A stretch of 64,000 bases of DNA from Sphingopyxis italica (GCF_011926545.1 NZ_JAATIT010000004.1:1-64000); one strand, 5' to 3'. Shown: positions 29,959-40,069, counted from the first letter of the stretch. The notes: generated by a model not told the origin, from the letters alone. A program made the numbers and translations.

Positions 29959-32900
29959 GTGATCGCGAAACTGATAGCGTTATCCGTCCGCGCACGCTGG
30001 GCGGTTCTCTTCCTTTTCCTCGTAATAGCCGGACTCGGCGTCTGGCAGCTGACCAAGCTGCCGATCGACGCAGTTCCCGACATCACCAATAAGCAGGTGC
30101 AAATCAACACGATCGATCCGCGTCTTTCGCCGGTCGAAATCGAGAAACTCGTTACTTATCCGATCGAAATCTCGCTGGCGGGCATTCCGGGGCTCGAGAC
30201 GACACGCTCGATCTCGCGCAACGGTTTCAGCCAGGTGACGGCGATCTTCACCGATGAAACCGACCTCTATTTCGCGCGCCAGCAGGTGGGCGAACGGCTG
30301 CTGCAGGCGGGCGAAAATCTTCCCGACGGGGCCCAGCCGCAGATCGGTCCCGTGACGACGGGTCTCGGCGAGGTCGTCATGTATACCGTCGGCTATAAAT
30401 TTCCCGACGGGAAGGGCGCCAAGAAGGTCGCGGGCCAGCCAGGCTGGCAACCCGACGGCAGCTATCTGACCCCCGAGGGCGATATCCTCACCGACGAGAT
30501 TGCCAAATCGGGCTATCTTCGCACGGTGCAGGACTGGATCGTCAGTCCGCAGCTCAAGTCAGTTGGCGGCGTCGCCGGCGTCGACTCCATCGGCGGCTAC
30601 GCCAAGACCTTCGTCGTCGAGCCCGATCCGACCCGTCTCACCAGCTACGGCATTTCCTACAGTGAACTCGGCGAAGCCCTCGAACGCGCCAATCTCGCGG
30701 TCGGTGCCAACTACTACAACCGGGCAGGCGAGGCCTATCTCGTGCGCGTTGATGCACGTGTCCGCTCGGTCGACGAAATCCGCAACGCGGTCGTCGCGAC
30801 GCGCGGCGGCGTCCCCGTCACCGTCGGGCAGCTTGCCAATGTGAAAATCGGCGGCGACCTCAGAACCGGTGCGGGCAGCATGAACGGCAAAGAGGCGGTG
30901 ATCGGAACCGTGCTCATGCTGATCGGGCAGAACAGCCGCACCGTTGCGGAAGACGTATCGGCGAAGATCGCGCAGGTGTCGAAGACCCTGCCGCCCGGCG
31001 TCGAAGTGAAGGTGGTGCTCGACCGTGCCAAGCTCGTCAACGCGACGGTCGGCACGGTGGAGAAGAACCTGACCGAAGGCGCACTGCTCGTCGCCGCCGC
31101 GCTCTTCTTCCTGCTCGGCAACTGGCGTGCCGCGATCATCGCGGTGCTCGTCATCCCCTTCTCCTTCCTGATGATGGCGATGGGCATGAACGCGTTCCGG
31201 GTCCCCGGTAACCTGATGAGCCTTGGCGCGCTCGACTTCGGTCTGATCGTCGACGGGGCGGTGATCATCATCGAAAACTGCCTCGCCAGACTGGCGCACC
31301 GGCAGGAACATGAAGGGAGATTGCTCAATCTTCGCGAACGTCTCGAGGAGACGATGCGCGCCAGCCAGGAGATGATCAAACCGACAGTCTTCGGGCAGGC
31401 GATCATCCTGCTCGCCTTCGCACCGCTGCTGATGTTCACGGGCGTCGAGGGCAAGACCTTCTCGCCGATGGCCATCACCATCATGCTCGCGCTCGTGGCG
31501 GCTTTCATTCTCGCGATCACGCTGGTTCCGGCGCTTGTCGCGCTGATGATCCGCGGCAAGGTTGCCGAGAAGGAGGTGTGGGCGATCCGCAAGTCGAAGG
31601 AGCGCTATCTCCCGCTACTCGACAAGGCGCTCGCAAAGCCCTGGGCTTTCATCGCCGGCGGCTTTGCCTTCTTCGTCCTTGCCATCCCGGCATTCGGACT
31701 GCTCGGCTCGGAATTCATTCCGCAGCTCGACGAGAAGAATATGGCGCTCGCCTCGACGCGCGTGCCTTCGGTGAGCCTCGAACAGTCGCTGGCCATGCAA
31801 CTCAATGTCGAGACGGCGATTTCGAGCCTGCCTGAAGTCGAACTGATGTTCTCGAAAACCGGCACTGCCGAGGTGGCGACCGACCCGATGCCGCCGAACA
31901 TCTCGGACGGCTTCATCATCCTGAAGCCGCAAGATCAGTGGCCGGCGGGCGTCGATTCCAAGGCCGATGTCGTCGAGCGTATCGAGAAGGCCGCTGGCGG
32001 CCAACTCGGCCAGCTCTATGAAGTCAGCCAGCCGATCGAGCTTCGCTTCAACGAACTAATCGCGGGTGTCCGCGGCGACGTCGCCATCAAGCTCTACGGC
32101 GACGACCTCGACAAGATGTCGCTCGCCGCGAACGAGATGGTGCGTGTGCTGCAGGGCATCCCGGGTGCGGGAAGCGTCAAGGCCGACCAGGTTGGCGGCG
32201 CTCCCATGCTGGACGTGCAGCTCGATCGCAATGCGATCGCACGCTACGGACTGTCGGTCCAGGAAGTGGCCGACACTGTGTCGGCGGCGCTCGGTGGGCG
32301 GGAATCAGGTCTCCTTTACGAAGGCGACCGCCGGTTCGACATTACCGTCCGCGTGCCTGACGCGACCCGTGTCAATCTCGACGACATCCGCGCGCTTCCT
32401 GTCCTCCTGCCCTCAGAAGGCGGGAACCGCGGACAGATACCGCTCGCCCAGGTGGCGCAGATCCGGCTGACCGAAGGGCTCAACCAGATCAGCCGCGAAA
32501 ATGGCAAGCGGCGCGTCGTCGTGCAGGTGAACCTCGAAGGCCGCGATGCGGGGTCCTTTGTAGCCGAAGCGCAGGCGAAGATCGCCAATGTGAAGCTCCC
32601 CTCGGGCTATTATCTCGAATGGGGCGGGCAGTTCGAAAGCCTGCAGGCTGCGTCGAAGCGGCTCTCCATCGTGGTTCCGCTCTGCTTCGCCGGTATCTTC
32701 ATCCTGCTCTACATGGCGCTCGGCACCTTCGGACGCGCGACCGCTGTGTTCCTTGCGGTGCCGCTGGGCCTCGCGGGCGGGGTGTTCACCCTCGCGCTTA
32801 CGGGCATCAACTTCTCGGTCTCGGCGGCTGTGGGCTTCATCTGCCTTGCCGGCGTCGCGGTGCTCAACGGTCTCGTCGTCATGACGGCGATCCGCGAGCG

Positions 32901-33201
32901 GCTCGAGAATGATGTCCCGCTCACGGAGGCAATCCGTGAGGGCATGACCGAGAAGATGCGCGCGGTGATCATGACCGGTTTCGTGCCCGCGATCGGCTTC
33001 GTGCCGATGGCGATCGCGACCGGCACGGGTGCCGAAGTGCAGAAGCCGCTCGCGACGACCGTCATCGGCGGCCTCATCGCGGCGACGATCCTGACGCTGC
33101 TCGTTCTCCCCGCGATCGCAAAGGTCGTTCTCGGGGCGGACTGGCAGCCGAAGTTCCTGAAGCGGAAAGCGGAGCCGGCGGTCCAGCCGGTCACGGAATA
33201 G
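29959..33201 (+). CDS. czcA: heavy-metal RND efflux pump CzcA, second system
   Basis: HME-RND pump of 1080 residues starting at a GTG. Class motif [15 protein letters not shown] and the early [18 protein letters not shown] are present. Compared with the other CzcA it has an insert near residues 135-170 (FPDGKGAKKVAGQPGW) in the first periplasmic loop. The two proteins are clearly paralogues but far from identical, so this is not a recent duplication. Confidence 0.93.
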   Translation: MIAKLIALSVRARWAVLFLFLVIAGLGVWQLTKLPIDAVPDITNKQVQINTIDPRLSPVEIEKLVTYPIEISLAGIPGLETTRSISRNGFSQVTAIFTDETDLYFARQQVGERLLQAGENLPDGAQPQIGPVTTGLGEVVMYTVGYKFPDGKGAKKVAGQPGWQPDGSYLTPEGDILTDEIAKSGYLRTVQDWIVSPQLKSVGGVAGVDSIGGYAKTFVVEPDPTRLTSYGISYSELGEALERANLAVGANYYNRAGEAYLVRVDARVRSVDEIRNAVVATRGGVPVTVGQLANVKIGGDLRTGAGSMNGKEAVIGTVLMLIGQNSRTVAEDVSAKIAQVSKTLPPGVEVKVVLDRAKLVNATVGTVEKNLTEGALLVAAALFFLLGNWRAAIIAVLVIPFSFLMMAMGMNAFRVPGNLMSLGALDFGLIVDGAVIIIENCLARLAHRQEHEGRLLNLRERLEETMRASQEMIKPTVFGQAIILLAFAPLLMFTGVEGKTFSPMAITIMLALVAAFILAITLVPALVALMIRGKVAEKEVWAIRKSKERYLPLLDKALAKPWAFIAGGFAFFVLAIPAFGLLGSEFIPQLDEKNMALASTRVPSVSLEQSLAMQLNVETAISSLPEVELMFSKTGTAEVATDPMPPNISDGFIILKPQDQWPAGVDSKADVVERIEKAAGGQLGQLYEVSQPIELRFNELIAGVRGDVAIKLYGDDLDKMSLAANEMVRVLQGIPGAGSVKADQVGGAPMLDVQLDRNAIARYGLSVQEVADTVSAALGGRESGLLYEGDRRFDITVRVPDATRVNLDDIRALPVLLPSEGGNRGQIPLAQVAQIRLTEGLNQISRENGKRRVVVQVNLEGRDAGSFVAEAQAKIANVKLPSGYYLEWGGQFESLQAASKRLSIVVPLCFAGIFILLYMALGTFGRATAVFLAVPLGLAGGVFTLALTGINFSVSAAVGFICLAGVAVLNGLVVMTAIRERLENDVPLTEAIREGMTEKMRAVIMTGFVPAIGFVPMAIATGTGAEVQKPLATTVIGGLIAATILTLLVLPAIAKVVLGADWQPKFLKRKAEPAVQPVTE

Positions 33202-33213
33202 GGAGAGACTGTC

Positions 33214-33558
33214 ATGACAAAAGCATCCAAGCTCTTGCGCATCTACACCGATGAATCCGCCTTCTTCGGCGATCAGCGGGTCTTCGAGTTCATCTCCGAA
33301 CTCGCTCGCCAGCAAAAGCTGGCAGGCGTTACGGTGCTCGAAGCGGTTCTTGGTTTCGGTCGCTCGGCGCATCTCCACCGCAAGCATGCGCTGGAGAATG
33401 ACAGGGCGGTCGTGGTCGAGATCATCGACGAGGAGCAGCGGCTCCGCGACTTTGCGGCGCAGCTGACCGAAATATCGGACATCGGGCTCATCACGCTCGA
33501 AGCGGTCGACATCCTCGGCGGGAAATCCGCCGCGGAGCCCCCCGATGTTCAGAGCTGA
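33214..33558 (+). CDS. DUF190 (PII-like) protein
   Basis: A 114-residue cytoplasmic protein with the DUF190 pattern (LRIYTDESAFFGDQRVFEF, VTVLEAVLGFGRS, VVVEIIDEEQRL). DUF190 proteins have a PII/CutA-like fold and form trimers. Its place 12 bases after czcA suggests that it senses a ligand or metal and modulates the pump. No catalytic residues can be assigned. Confidence 0.82.
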   Translation: MTKASKLLRIYTDESAFFGDQRVFEFISELARQQKLAGVTVLEAVLGFGRSAHLHRKHALENDRAVVVEIIDEEQRLRDFAAQLTEISDIGLITLEAVDILGGKSAAEPPDVQS

Positions 33559-33639
33559 CCGGCATCTTGCCGGTCTACACCGCGGCGCAGGTCCCCGGCC
33601 TGCGTCGCGGACCAGCTTGCCGGAGCGAGGAGCTCGCCG

Positions 33640-34110
33640 ATGTTCTCGGTAGGAACCTCGCTCCGCCTGCCGGTCCCGATCGGACGGGTCTGGCGGCTGC
33701 TCGTCGATATCGAGCGGTACGGCGACTGGCATCCGACGCTCCGCTTCACCGATCGTCCGGGTGATGAAGAGCGCGTGGACTATGTCTACTCGCCGCGCGG
33801 ACCGCGCGGGCCGGAACTGTCGGCCGAGGGCCGGATCACCTGTCTCGACTGGCTCTCGGGTTTTTCCTGGCGGACGGGCATGCGCGGTCTGCTCGTCATC
33901 GAGGAAAGCTACCGACTCGAAAAGCTCGGTCAGGGTGTCGAGGTGACGCACCGGCTCGACTGCCGGGGCTTCTTCTCGTGGCTCGGCTACCCATTTCTAC
34001 GTCGCGCCTGCTCGGTGTTCCTGCGCCGCTCGAACGCTGCGCTCGAAAAGCATTTCCGCCGCACGACCGTCCAGTCCCGCTACGCGCGGCCGAGCGGGCG
34101 TCGCGCATGA
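33640..34110 (+). CDS. SRPBCC-fold protein (first of two)
   Basis: A 156-residue protein of the START/polyketide-cyclase-like SRPBCC superfamily (VWRLLVDIERYGDWHPTLRF, late helix SNAALEKHF). Such folds have a hydrophobic cavity. It has no signal peptide or membrane segment. A second SRPBCC protein lies six kilobases on, after the RND pump. GCGAGGAG precedes the ATG. Function in metal resistance is unknown. Confidence 0.72.
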   Translation: MFSVGTSLRLPVPIGRVWRLLVDIERYGDWHPTLRFTDRPGDEERVDYVYSPRGPRGPELSAEGRITCLDWLSGFSWRTGMRGLLVIEESYRLEKLGQGVEVTHRLDCRGFFSWLGYPFLRRACSVFLRRSNAALEKHFRRTTVQSRYARPSGRRA

Positions 34111-34188
34111 ATTTGAACTTGAAACCTGGCCGTCGGAGGCCCCTCTCATTCGCCCCCCACCACGGGCAGGGATCTCCGGCGGTCAGGG

Positions 34189-34224
34189 AGGTGCGGGAGA
34201 TCACTTCCCGGTACTCCCGCACCT
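34189..34224. other. hairpin upstream of the P1B ATPase gene
   Basis: Perfect 11-bp arms AGGTGCGGGAG / CTCCCGCACCT with a 14-base loop, about 70 bases before the ATPase start. There is no T-run. It may attenuate or stabilise the operon mRNA within the 180-base gap after the SRPBCC gene. Confidence 0.45.
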
Positions 34225-34291
34225 CATCCTGCCGGGCGTTGAACATAGGCGCCGAACGCATTGCCGGTTGCCAAGAGAAAAGGATGGCATC

Positions 34292-36832
34292 ATGAGTGAC
34301 CAGTTGCGGCTCGATATTCCGCTTCTCCTCCCCGAAGTCGCCGATACCGCCGACCGCTGCGTCGCGCGCCTGATGGGCGAACTCGAAGGACGCGACGGCG
34401 TCGACAAGGTGCATGTGGTCCGCTCCAGCGACGGCTCGCCGCCGCAGCTCTGCATCCATTACCGTCCGGATATTCTCCCGCTCGAACGCGTGCGGCAGCT
34501 CGCGCGCAGCGCCGGCGCCGAGCTCACCGGCCAATATCAACATCTCTTCTGGGACGACCTCGAAGGCGTCGGCCACGCCCGGCGCGCGCGGACGATCGGA
34601 CTCAAGCTTCGCGAAATGCCGGGCGTGATCGAGGCCGAAGTCGGCGCCGCGGGGACGCTGCGCGCCGAGTTCCAGCGCTCGGAAACCACCATCGAAACGA
34701 TCAGAAAGACACTCTCGGATATGGGCGTCACACAGAAATCGGCTGCCGTCGCTGCGGCTCGCCCGGCACAAGCCCCCCACAAGCATGGCGATGATGGCCA
34801 TGACCATGGACCGGATCATGCGCATGGGCCTGATCACAAACATGGCCACACGGGTGAGGACAACCACGACCATGGCCATGATCATGGCGGCATTTTCGGC
34901 GAGCGGACCGAACTGATCTTCGCGCTGCTGTGCGGTCTCGTCCTCGGCATCGGCTTTGCCATCGAAATGCTCGCCGCGGCACCGGAGTGGGTGCCGCTCG
35001 CATTCTATATTGCCGCTTATGGCTTCGGCGGCTGGTTTACGGTCCGCGAAGCCATCGAGAATCTGAAGCTCAAGCGCTTCGAGATCGACACGCTGATGCT
35101 CGTCGCCGCGGCCGGCGCCGCAGCGCTCGGTGCATGGGCCGAGGGCGCACTGCTCCTCTTCCTCTTCAGCCTCGGCCATGCGCTCGAACATTATGCCATG
35201 GGCCGCGCCAAGCGCGCGATCGAGGCGCTCGCCGAGTTGGCGCCGCAGACCGCGACGGTGAAGGATGCCGACGGGACGGCGCGCGAAGTCTCCGTCGAGC
35301 AGCTGGCGATTGGCGACACCGTCATCGTCAAGCCCAATGAGCGACTTGCTGCCGACGGCTTCGTCGTCGTTGGCCGCACGGCGGTCAACCAGGCCCCGGT
35401 TACCGGCGAGAGCGTCCCCGTTGACAAGGAACCGGTGGCCGATCGCGCGCAGGCTGCGGCAAAGCCCGACGCACTCGACGGGAAATATCGTGTCTTCGCG
35501 GGCACCATCAACGGCTATGGCGCGATCGAGATCGCGGTAACCCGTCTTGCCGCCGATACGACGCTCGCCAAGGTCGTGAAGATGGTGAGCGAAGCGGAGA
35601 CGCAGAAATCGCCGACCCAGCGCTTCACCGACAAGTTCGAGCGCATCTTCGTGCCGAGCGTGCTCGCGCTCGTGTTCGTCCTGCTCTTCGCCTGGGTCGT
35701 TGTCGACGAGCCATTCCGCGACAGCTTCTATCGCGCCATGGCGGTCCTCGTCGCGGCAAGCCCGTGCGCGCTGGCCATCGCGACGCCGAGCGCCGTCCTG
35801 TCGGGCGTTGCGCGTGCGGCGCGCGGCGGCGTGCTGGTCAAAGGCGGTGGCCCGCTCGAAAATCTCGGCTCGCTGACCGCGCTGGCGTTCGACAAGACGG
35901 GAACGCTCACCGAGGGAAAGCCGCGCATCACCGACGTCCTGCCGGCCAACGGCGTGCCGAAGGAGGAACTGCTGCGCATCGCGGTGGCGGTCGAGCGGCT
36001 GAGCGATCATCCGCTTGCCGCTGCCATCGCGCGCGATGGCGAGGCCATGCTGACGTCGACGCGCGTACCGGTAGCGGACGACCTCAACAGCCTGACGGGT
36101 CGCGGCGTCACGGCGAAGGTCGAGGGCGAGACCGTCCTCATCGGCAAGGCCGAAATGTTCGGTGCAGACGGCATCGCGCCGATCGGCGGCGAAGTGGCGA
36201 CGGCGATCGCAGGCCTCCGCGAGCAGGGACGCACGACGATGGTGGTCCGTATGGGCGACCGCGATTTGGGCGCGATCGGCTTGATGGACACGCCGCGCGA
36301 GGCGGCGCGCACGGCGATTGCCAAGCTCCGCGAGCTCGGAATCGGACGGATGATCATGATCTCGGGCGATCACCAGAAGGTCGCCGAATCCATCGCCGCC
36401 GAGGTCGGGATCGACGAGGCCTGGGGCGACCTGATGCCCGATCAGAAGGTCGACGCCATTCGCGATCTCAAGGCCCAGCAGCCGGTCGCGATGGTGGGTG
36501 ACGGTGTCAACGATGCCCCGGCCATGGCGAGCGCGACCGTCGGGATCGCGATGGGCGCCGCCGGGTCGGACGTCGCGCTCGAAACCGCCGACGTTGCGCT
36601 CATGGCCGACGATCTTGCTCACCTACCGTTTGCAATCGGCCTCAGCCGCCAGACGCGGCGGATCATCCGCCAGAATCTCGTGGTGAGCCTCGGCATCGTC
36701 GTCGTGCTTGTCCCGGCAACGATCCTCGGTCTCGGCATCGGCCCCGCGGTGGCCGCGCATGAGGGCTCGACGCTGGTGGTGGTCGCCAACGCATTGCGGC
36801 TGCTCGCCTATCGCGACCGCAGTGCCGGTTGA
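34292..36832 (+). CDS. P1B-4-type metal ATPase (CzcP/CtpD-like)
   Basis: Metal-exporting P-type ATPase of 846 residues. Transmembrane motif SPC (S490-P491-C492) replaces the CPC of Cu and Zn pumps, and HEGST at 823-827 matches the HEG[G/S]T signature of P1B-4 pumps (Co, Zn, Fe or Ni). Phosphorylation site D534 is in DKTGTLTEG; hinge [10 protein letters not shown] and SDHPLA are present. The N-terminus holds two degenerate HMA-like domains without CxxC and a His/Asp-rich linker (about residues 165-200, e.g. HGDDGHDHGPDHAHGPDHK). The ATG at 34292 has AAAAGGA upstream. It is not ZntA, despite its context. Confidence 0.88.
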   Translation: MSDQLRLDIPLLLPEVADTADRCVARLMGELEGRDGVDKVHVVRSSDGSPPQLCIHYRPDILPLERVRQLARSAGAELTGQYQHLFWDDLEGVGHARRARTIGLKLREMPGVIEAEVGAAGTLRAEFQRSETTIETIRKTLSDMGVTQKSAAVAAARPAQAPHKHGDDGHDHGPDHAHGPDHKHGHTGEDNHDHGHDHGGIFGERTELIFALLCGLVLGIGFAIEMLAAAPEWVPLAFYIAAYGFGGWFTVREAIENLKLKRFEIDTLMLVAAAGAAALGAWAEGALLLFLFSLGHALEHYAMGRAKRAIEALAELAPQTATVKDADGTAREVSVEQLAIGDTVIVKPNERLAADGFVVVGRTAVNQAPVTGESVPVDKEPVADRAQAAAKPDALDGKYRVFAGTINGYGAIEIAVTRLAADTTLAKVVKMVSEAETQKSPTQRFTDKFERIFVPSVLALVFVLLFAWVVVDEPFRDSFYRAMAVLVAASPCALAIATPSAVLSGVARAARGGVLVKGGGPLENLGSLTALAFDKTGTLTEGKPRITDVLPANGVPKEELLRIAVAVERLSDHPLAAAIARDGEAMLTSTRVPVADDLNSLTGRGVTAKVEGETVLIGKAEMFGADGIAPIGGEVATAIAGLREQGRTTMVVRMGDRDLGAIGLMDTPREAARTAIAKLRELGIGRMIMISGDHQKVAESIAAEVGIDEAWGDLMPDQKVDAIRDLKAQQPVAMVGDGVNDAPAMASATVGIAMGAAGSDVALETADVALMADDLAHLPFAIGLSRQTRRIIRQNLVVSLGIVVVLVPATILGLGIGPAVAAHEGSTLVVVANALRLLAYRDRSAG

Positions 36833-36876
36833 ACCGCAGACGCGGCGGGCGTGGAAGACCGGAAAGGGGAGAGAGG

Positions 36877-39800
36877 ATGAATTTCAAGAATATCTCGGCC
36901 TGGTCCATCCGGAACCCGATCCCGCCGCTCGTCATGTTTTTCGGCCTGACGGTGGCGGGCATCGTCTCCTTCCTCATGATGGGGGTTCAGAGCGATCCCG
37001 ACATCGATTTTCCGGGGGCGATCGTCATCATCGCGCAGCCGGGCGCCGCACCCACCGAACTCGAGACCCAGGTCACGCAGCGTGTCGAGGCGGCGGTGCG
37101 GACGATCGAGGGGATCGACGAGCTCAATTCGACGGTCACCGAAGGCCAGTCGCAGACGTTCGTCCAGTTCGCGATCGGCACGCCGATAGACCGGGCGGTG
37201 ACCGATATCCGCGACAAGATCACCCAGATCCGCAGCAACCTGCCGAACGGAATCCTCGAGCCGCAGGTCATCCGCCTCTCGACCTCGGGCAACACGCTCG
37301 CTTATTGGTCGGCCTCCGCCACCGACATGACGCTCGAGGAATTGAGCTGGTATGTCGACAATGTCGTCGCCAAACGGCTGATCGCGGTCCCCGGCATGGG
37401 CGACGCCTATCGCCGGGGCGGCGTGAGCCGGGAAATCCGCGTCATCCTCAACCCCGAGCGGATGCGCGCCTACGGCCTCACCGCCGCCGCGGTGAACACC
37501 CAGCTCGTCCAGCTCAACATCAATGCTGCGGGCGGCCGGATGGAGGTCGCGGGGTCCGAACAGGCGGTGCGCATCCTCGGCAATGCGAGCAGCGCCAACG
37601 CGCTCGGCGAGACCTTGATCTCGGTCGGCACGAACCGGACCGTGCGCCTTGCCGATATCGCCGAGGTCAAGGATCTCTACGCCGAGCAGCGCTCGGTCTC
37701 GAAGCAGGACGGGCGGCAGGTGCTGACCTTCGGATTCGAGCGCGCGAAGGGCGCCTCCGATGTCACCGTTTACGACGCGGCGGTCGAGGAGCTGCGAAAG
37801 CTCGAGAAGGAAAACCCCAAGGTCAAATTCACCGAGCTGTTCAGCGATATCGAATATACCAAGGGCCAATATCATTCGGCGATCAATGCGATGGTCGAGG
37901 GCGCGATCCTCGCGGTCGTCGTCGTCTTCCTCTTCCTGCGCGACTGGCGCGCGACGCTGATATCCGCGCTCGCCATCCCGCTGTCGGCGGTCCCGACCTT
38001 CCTGTTCATGGACCTCATGGGCTTCTCGCTCAACATGATGACCTTGCTCGCGCTCAGCCTCGTTGCCGGCGTGCTGGTCGACGATGCGATCGTCGAGATC
38101 GAGAATATCGTGCGCCACATGCGGATGGGCAAATCGGCCTATCAGGCCTCGATTGACGCCGCGGACGAGATCGGGCTCGCAGTGCTCGCGACGACCATGA
38201 CGATTGTCGCGGTGTTCCTGCCGGTCGGGCTGATGCCGGGCGTCGCGGGGCAGTATTTCAAGAATTTCGGGCTGACGGTCGTGGCCGCGGTGCTGATGAG
38301 CCTCGCGGTCGCGCGCATGATCACGCCCATGCTCGCCGCCTATTTTCTCTCTGCGCAGGGCCCGCAGAAACATGGCGAGGGCCCGCTGATCGACACCTAT
38401 ATGCGCATCTTGCGCTGGAGCCTCGATACCAGCGGGGCCGCTGCCGCGCGTGCGCGCGGCGGGCGCTGGAAATGGCTCGCCTATATCAAGGACCACCGGC
38501 TCTGGGTGGTCGGTATCGGGGTGCTGGCGCTCTTTGCGACCATTTTCAGCTTCTCGCTGCTCCCGATGACCTTTCAGCCTTCGATCGATTCCGACACGAG
38601 CCGCGTCGCCATCCAGCTCGCACCGGGTGCAACGCTCGAACAGACCGAGACGGTTGCCGACGAGGTGACCGATCTCATGAAGCGCGATCCGCTCGTCCAA
38701 TCCGCTTTGTCGCGGATCGATGTCGGCACGGCGACGGTCTATCTGAAATTGCGCAAAGACCGCGACCTCACCTCGACCGAGTTCGAAAAGGACCGCGCGC
38801 CGCGGCTGGCTGAGGTTCCCGATGCCCGCATCAACTTCCAGTCGCAGCATGGCGGTGGCGGCGGGAGCAGCCGTGACATCTCGATCACGCTCGGCAGCGA
38901 CGACCCGAAGAAGCTCGAAGATGTCGGCAACCGGTTGCTTGCTCAAATGGCACGCGTGAAGGAAATCCGCTCGCCGCGTGTCGAGGGCAATCTCCAGCGC
39001 CCCGAGATCGTCATTCGCCCGCGCTTCGCGCTCGCGGCGCAGCTCGGCGTGACGACACAGGCGCTTAGCCAGTCGATCCGCGTCGCGACATTGGGCGAGA
39101 TTGACCAGAACAGTGCAAAATTCTCGCTCTCCGACCGGCAGATACCTGTGCGCGTCGCGCTTGCGGAAACCGCGCGCGAGCGGCTCGATACGCTTCGCAA
39201 CATGCCGGTTCCGACCCGGAACGGGGGAACGGTGCCGCTCTCGGTCGTGGCCGAGATCGGCTTCGGCGCCGGCCCGACCCAGATCAATCGCACCAACCAG
39301 GTGCGCCAGCTCACCATCGGGGCCGACCTTGCTCCGGGTCTCGTGACCGGTCAGGCGATGGAGAAAGTCGAAGCGCTGCCGGCGCTCAAGACGCTGCCCG
39401 CCGGGGTCACGCGGCTGGTCCTCGGAAGTGCCAAGTGGCAGGCCGAGATGCTGCGCAACTTCGCAATCGCGGTCGTATCGGGGATCTTCCTCGTGCTCGC
39501 TGTGCTGATCCTGCTCTATCGCAAGATCATCCCGCCCTTCGTCAACATGGGCTCGCTTCTGCTCGCCCCGCTCGGCGGGGCGATCGCGTTGCTCTTGACG
39601 GGCTACCCGCTCTCGCTTCCCGTGTTCATCGGCGTGCTGATGCTGCTCGGTATCGTCGGCAAGAACAGCATCCTCCTCGTCGATTTCGCGATCGAGGAAA
39701 TGGCATCCGGGGTGCCGCGCGACGAGGCGATCGTCGACGCCGGGCACAAGCGCGCGCAGCCGATCCTGATGACCACGGTCGCGATGGTCGCGGGCATGAT

Positions 39801-40056
39801 CCCGACCGCGCTGTCGCTCAACGGCGACGGCGCATGGCGCGCGCCGATGGCGGTCACGGTGATTGGCGGGCTCATCCTTTCGACGATGCTGACGCTGCTG
39901 ATCGTGCCGGCGTCCTTCAGCCTCGCGGCGGGCTTCGAACGCCGGATGGCCCCGCGCCTGCGCCGCTGGTTCACAACGGGCGGTGCGCACGCCGACCCAT
40001 CGCCTGCGGGTGTCACCGACATCGGCGCGGGGCAAAGCCCGGCGGCCGATCGATAG
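36877..40056 (+). CDS. RND efflux transporter of HAE/AcrB type without own adaptor
   Basis: A 1059-residue RND pump. The motif LVDDAIVEIENIV is the HAE-1 form (drug, dye or lipid export) rather than the DGA form of CzcA. Other landmarks are FPGAIVIIAQPGAAP near the N-terminus and the GKNSILLVDFAIEEM motif near residue 930. No adaptor or channel gene adjoins it; it may borrow CzcB/CzcC or act on a membrane lipid with the neighbouring SRPBCC proteins. A strong AAAGGGGAGAGAGG ribosome binding site precedes the ATG at 36877. Confidence 0.85.
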   Translation: MNFKNISAWSIRNPIPPLVMFFGLTVAGIVSFLMMGVQSDPDIDFPGAIVIIAQPGAAPTELETQVTQRVEAAVRTIEGIDELNSTVTEGQSQTFVQFAIGTPIDRAVTDIRDKITQIRSNLPNGILEPQVIRLSTSGNTLAYWSASATDMTLEELSWYVDNVVAKRLIAVPGMGDAYRRGGVSREIRVILNPERMRAYGLTAAAVNTQLVQLNINAAGGRMEVAGSEQAVRILGNASSANALGETLISVGTNRTVRLADIAEVKDLYAEQRSVSKQDGRQVLTFGFERAKGASDVTVYDAAVEELRKLEKENPKVKFTELFSDIEYTKGQYHSAINAMVEGAILAVVVVFLFLRDWRATLISALAIPLSAVPTFLFMDLMGFSLNMMTLLALSLVAGVLVDDAIVEIENIVRHMRMGKSAYQASIDAADEIGLAVLATTMTIVAVFLPVGLMPGVAGQYFKNFGLTVVAAVLMSLAVARMITPMLAAYFLSAQGPQKHGEGPLIDTYMRILRWSLDTSGAAAARARGGRWKWLAYIKDHRLWVVGIGVLALFATIFSFSLLPMTFQPSIDSDTSRVAIQLAPGATLEQTETVADEVTDLMKRDPLVQSALSRIDVGTATVYLKLRKDRDLTSTEFEKDRAPRLAEVPDARINFQSQHGGGGGSSRDISITLGSDDPKKLEDVGNRLLAQMARVKEIRSPRVEGNLQRPEIVIRPRFALAAQLGVTTQALSQSIRVATLGEIDQNSAKFSLSDRQIPVRVALAETARERLDTLRNMPVPTRNGGTVPLSVVAEIGFGAGPTQINRTNQVRQLTIGADLAPGLVTGQAMEKVEALPALKTLPAGVTRLVLGSAKWQAEMLRNFAIAVVSGIFLVLAVLILLYRKIIPPFVNMGSLLLAPLGGAIALLLTGYPLSLPVFIGVLMLLGIVGKNSILLVDFAIEEMASGVPRDEAIVDAGHKRAQPILMTTVAMVAGMIPTALSLNGDGAWRAPMAVTVIGGLILSTMLTLLIVPASFSLAAGFERRMAPRLRRWFTTGGAHADPSPAGVTDIGAGQSPAADR

Positions 40057-40069
40057 AGGAGTGAAGCTG

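Noticed and set aside
33896..36622. 908-codon minus-strand frame opposite the P1B ATPase
   Set aside because: Shadow of the ATPase gene, which has intact catalytic motifs.
34292..36832. Naming the P-type ATPase zntA
   Set aside because: It has SPC and HEGST, signatures of P1B-4, and lacks the CPC motif and N-terminal CxxC of ZntA.
36808..40035. 1075-codon minus-strand frame opposite the RND pump
   Set aside because: Length alone is striking, but the translation is charged low-complexity sequence with no domain, and the plus strand encodes a complete pump.
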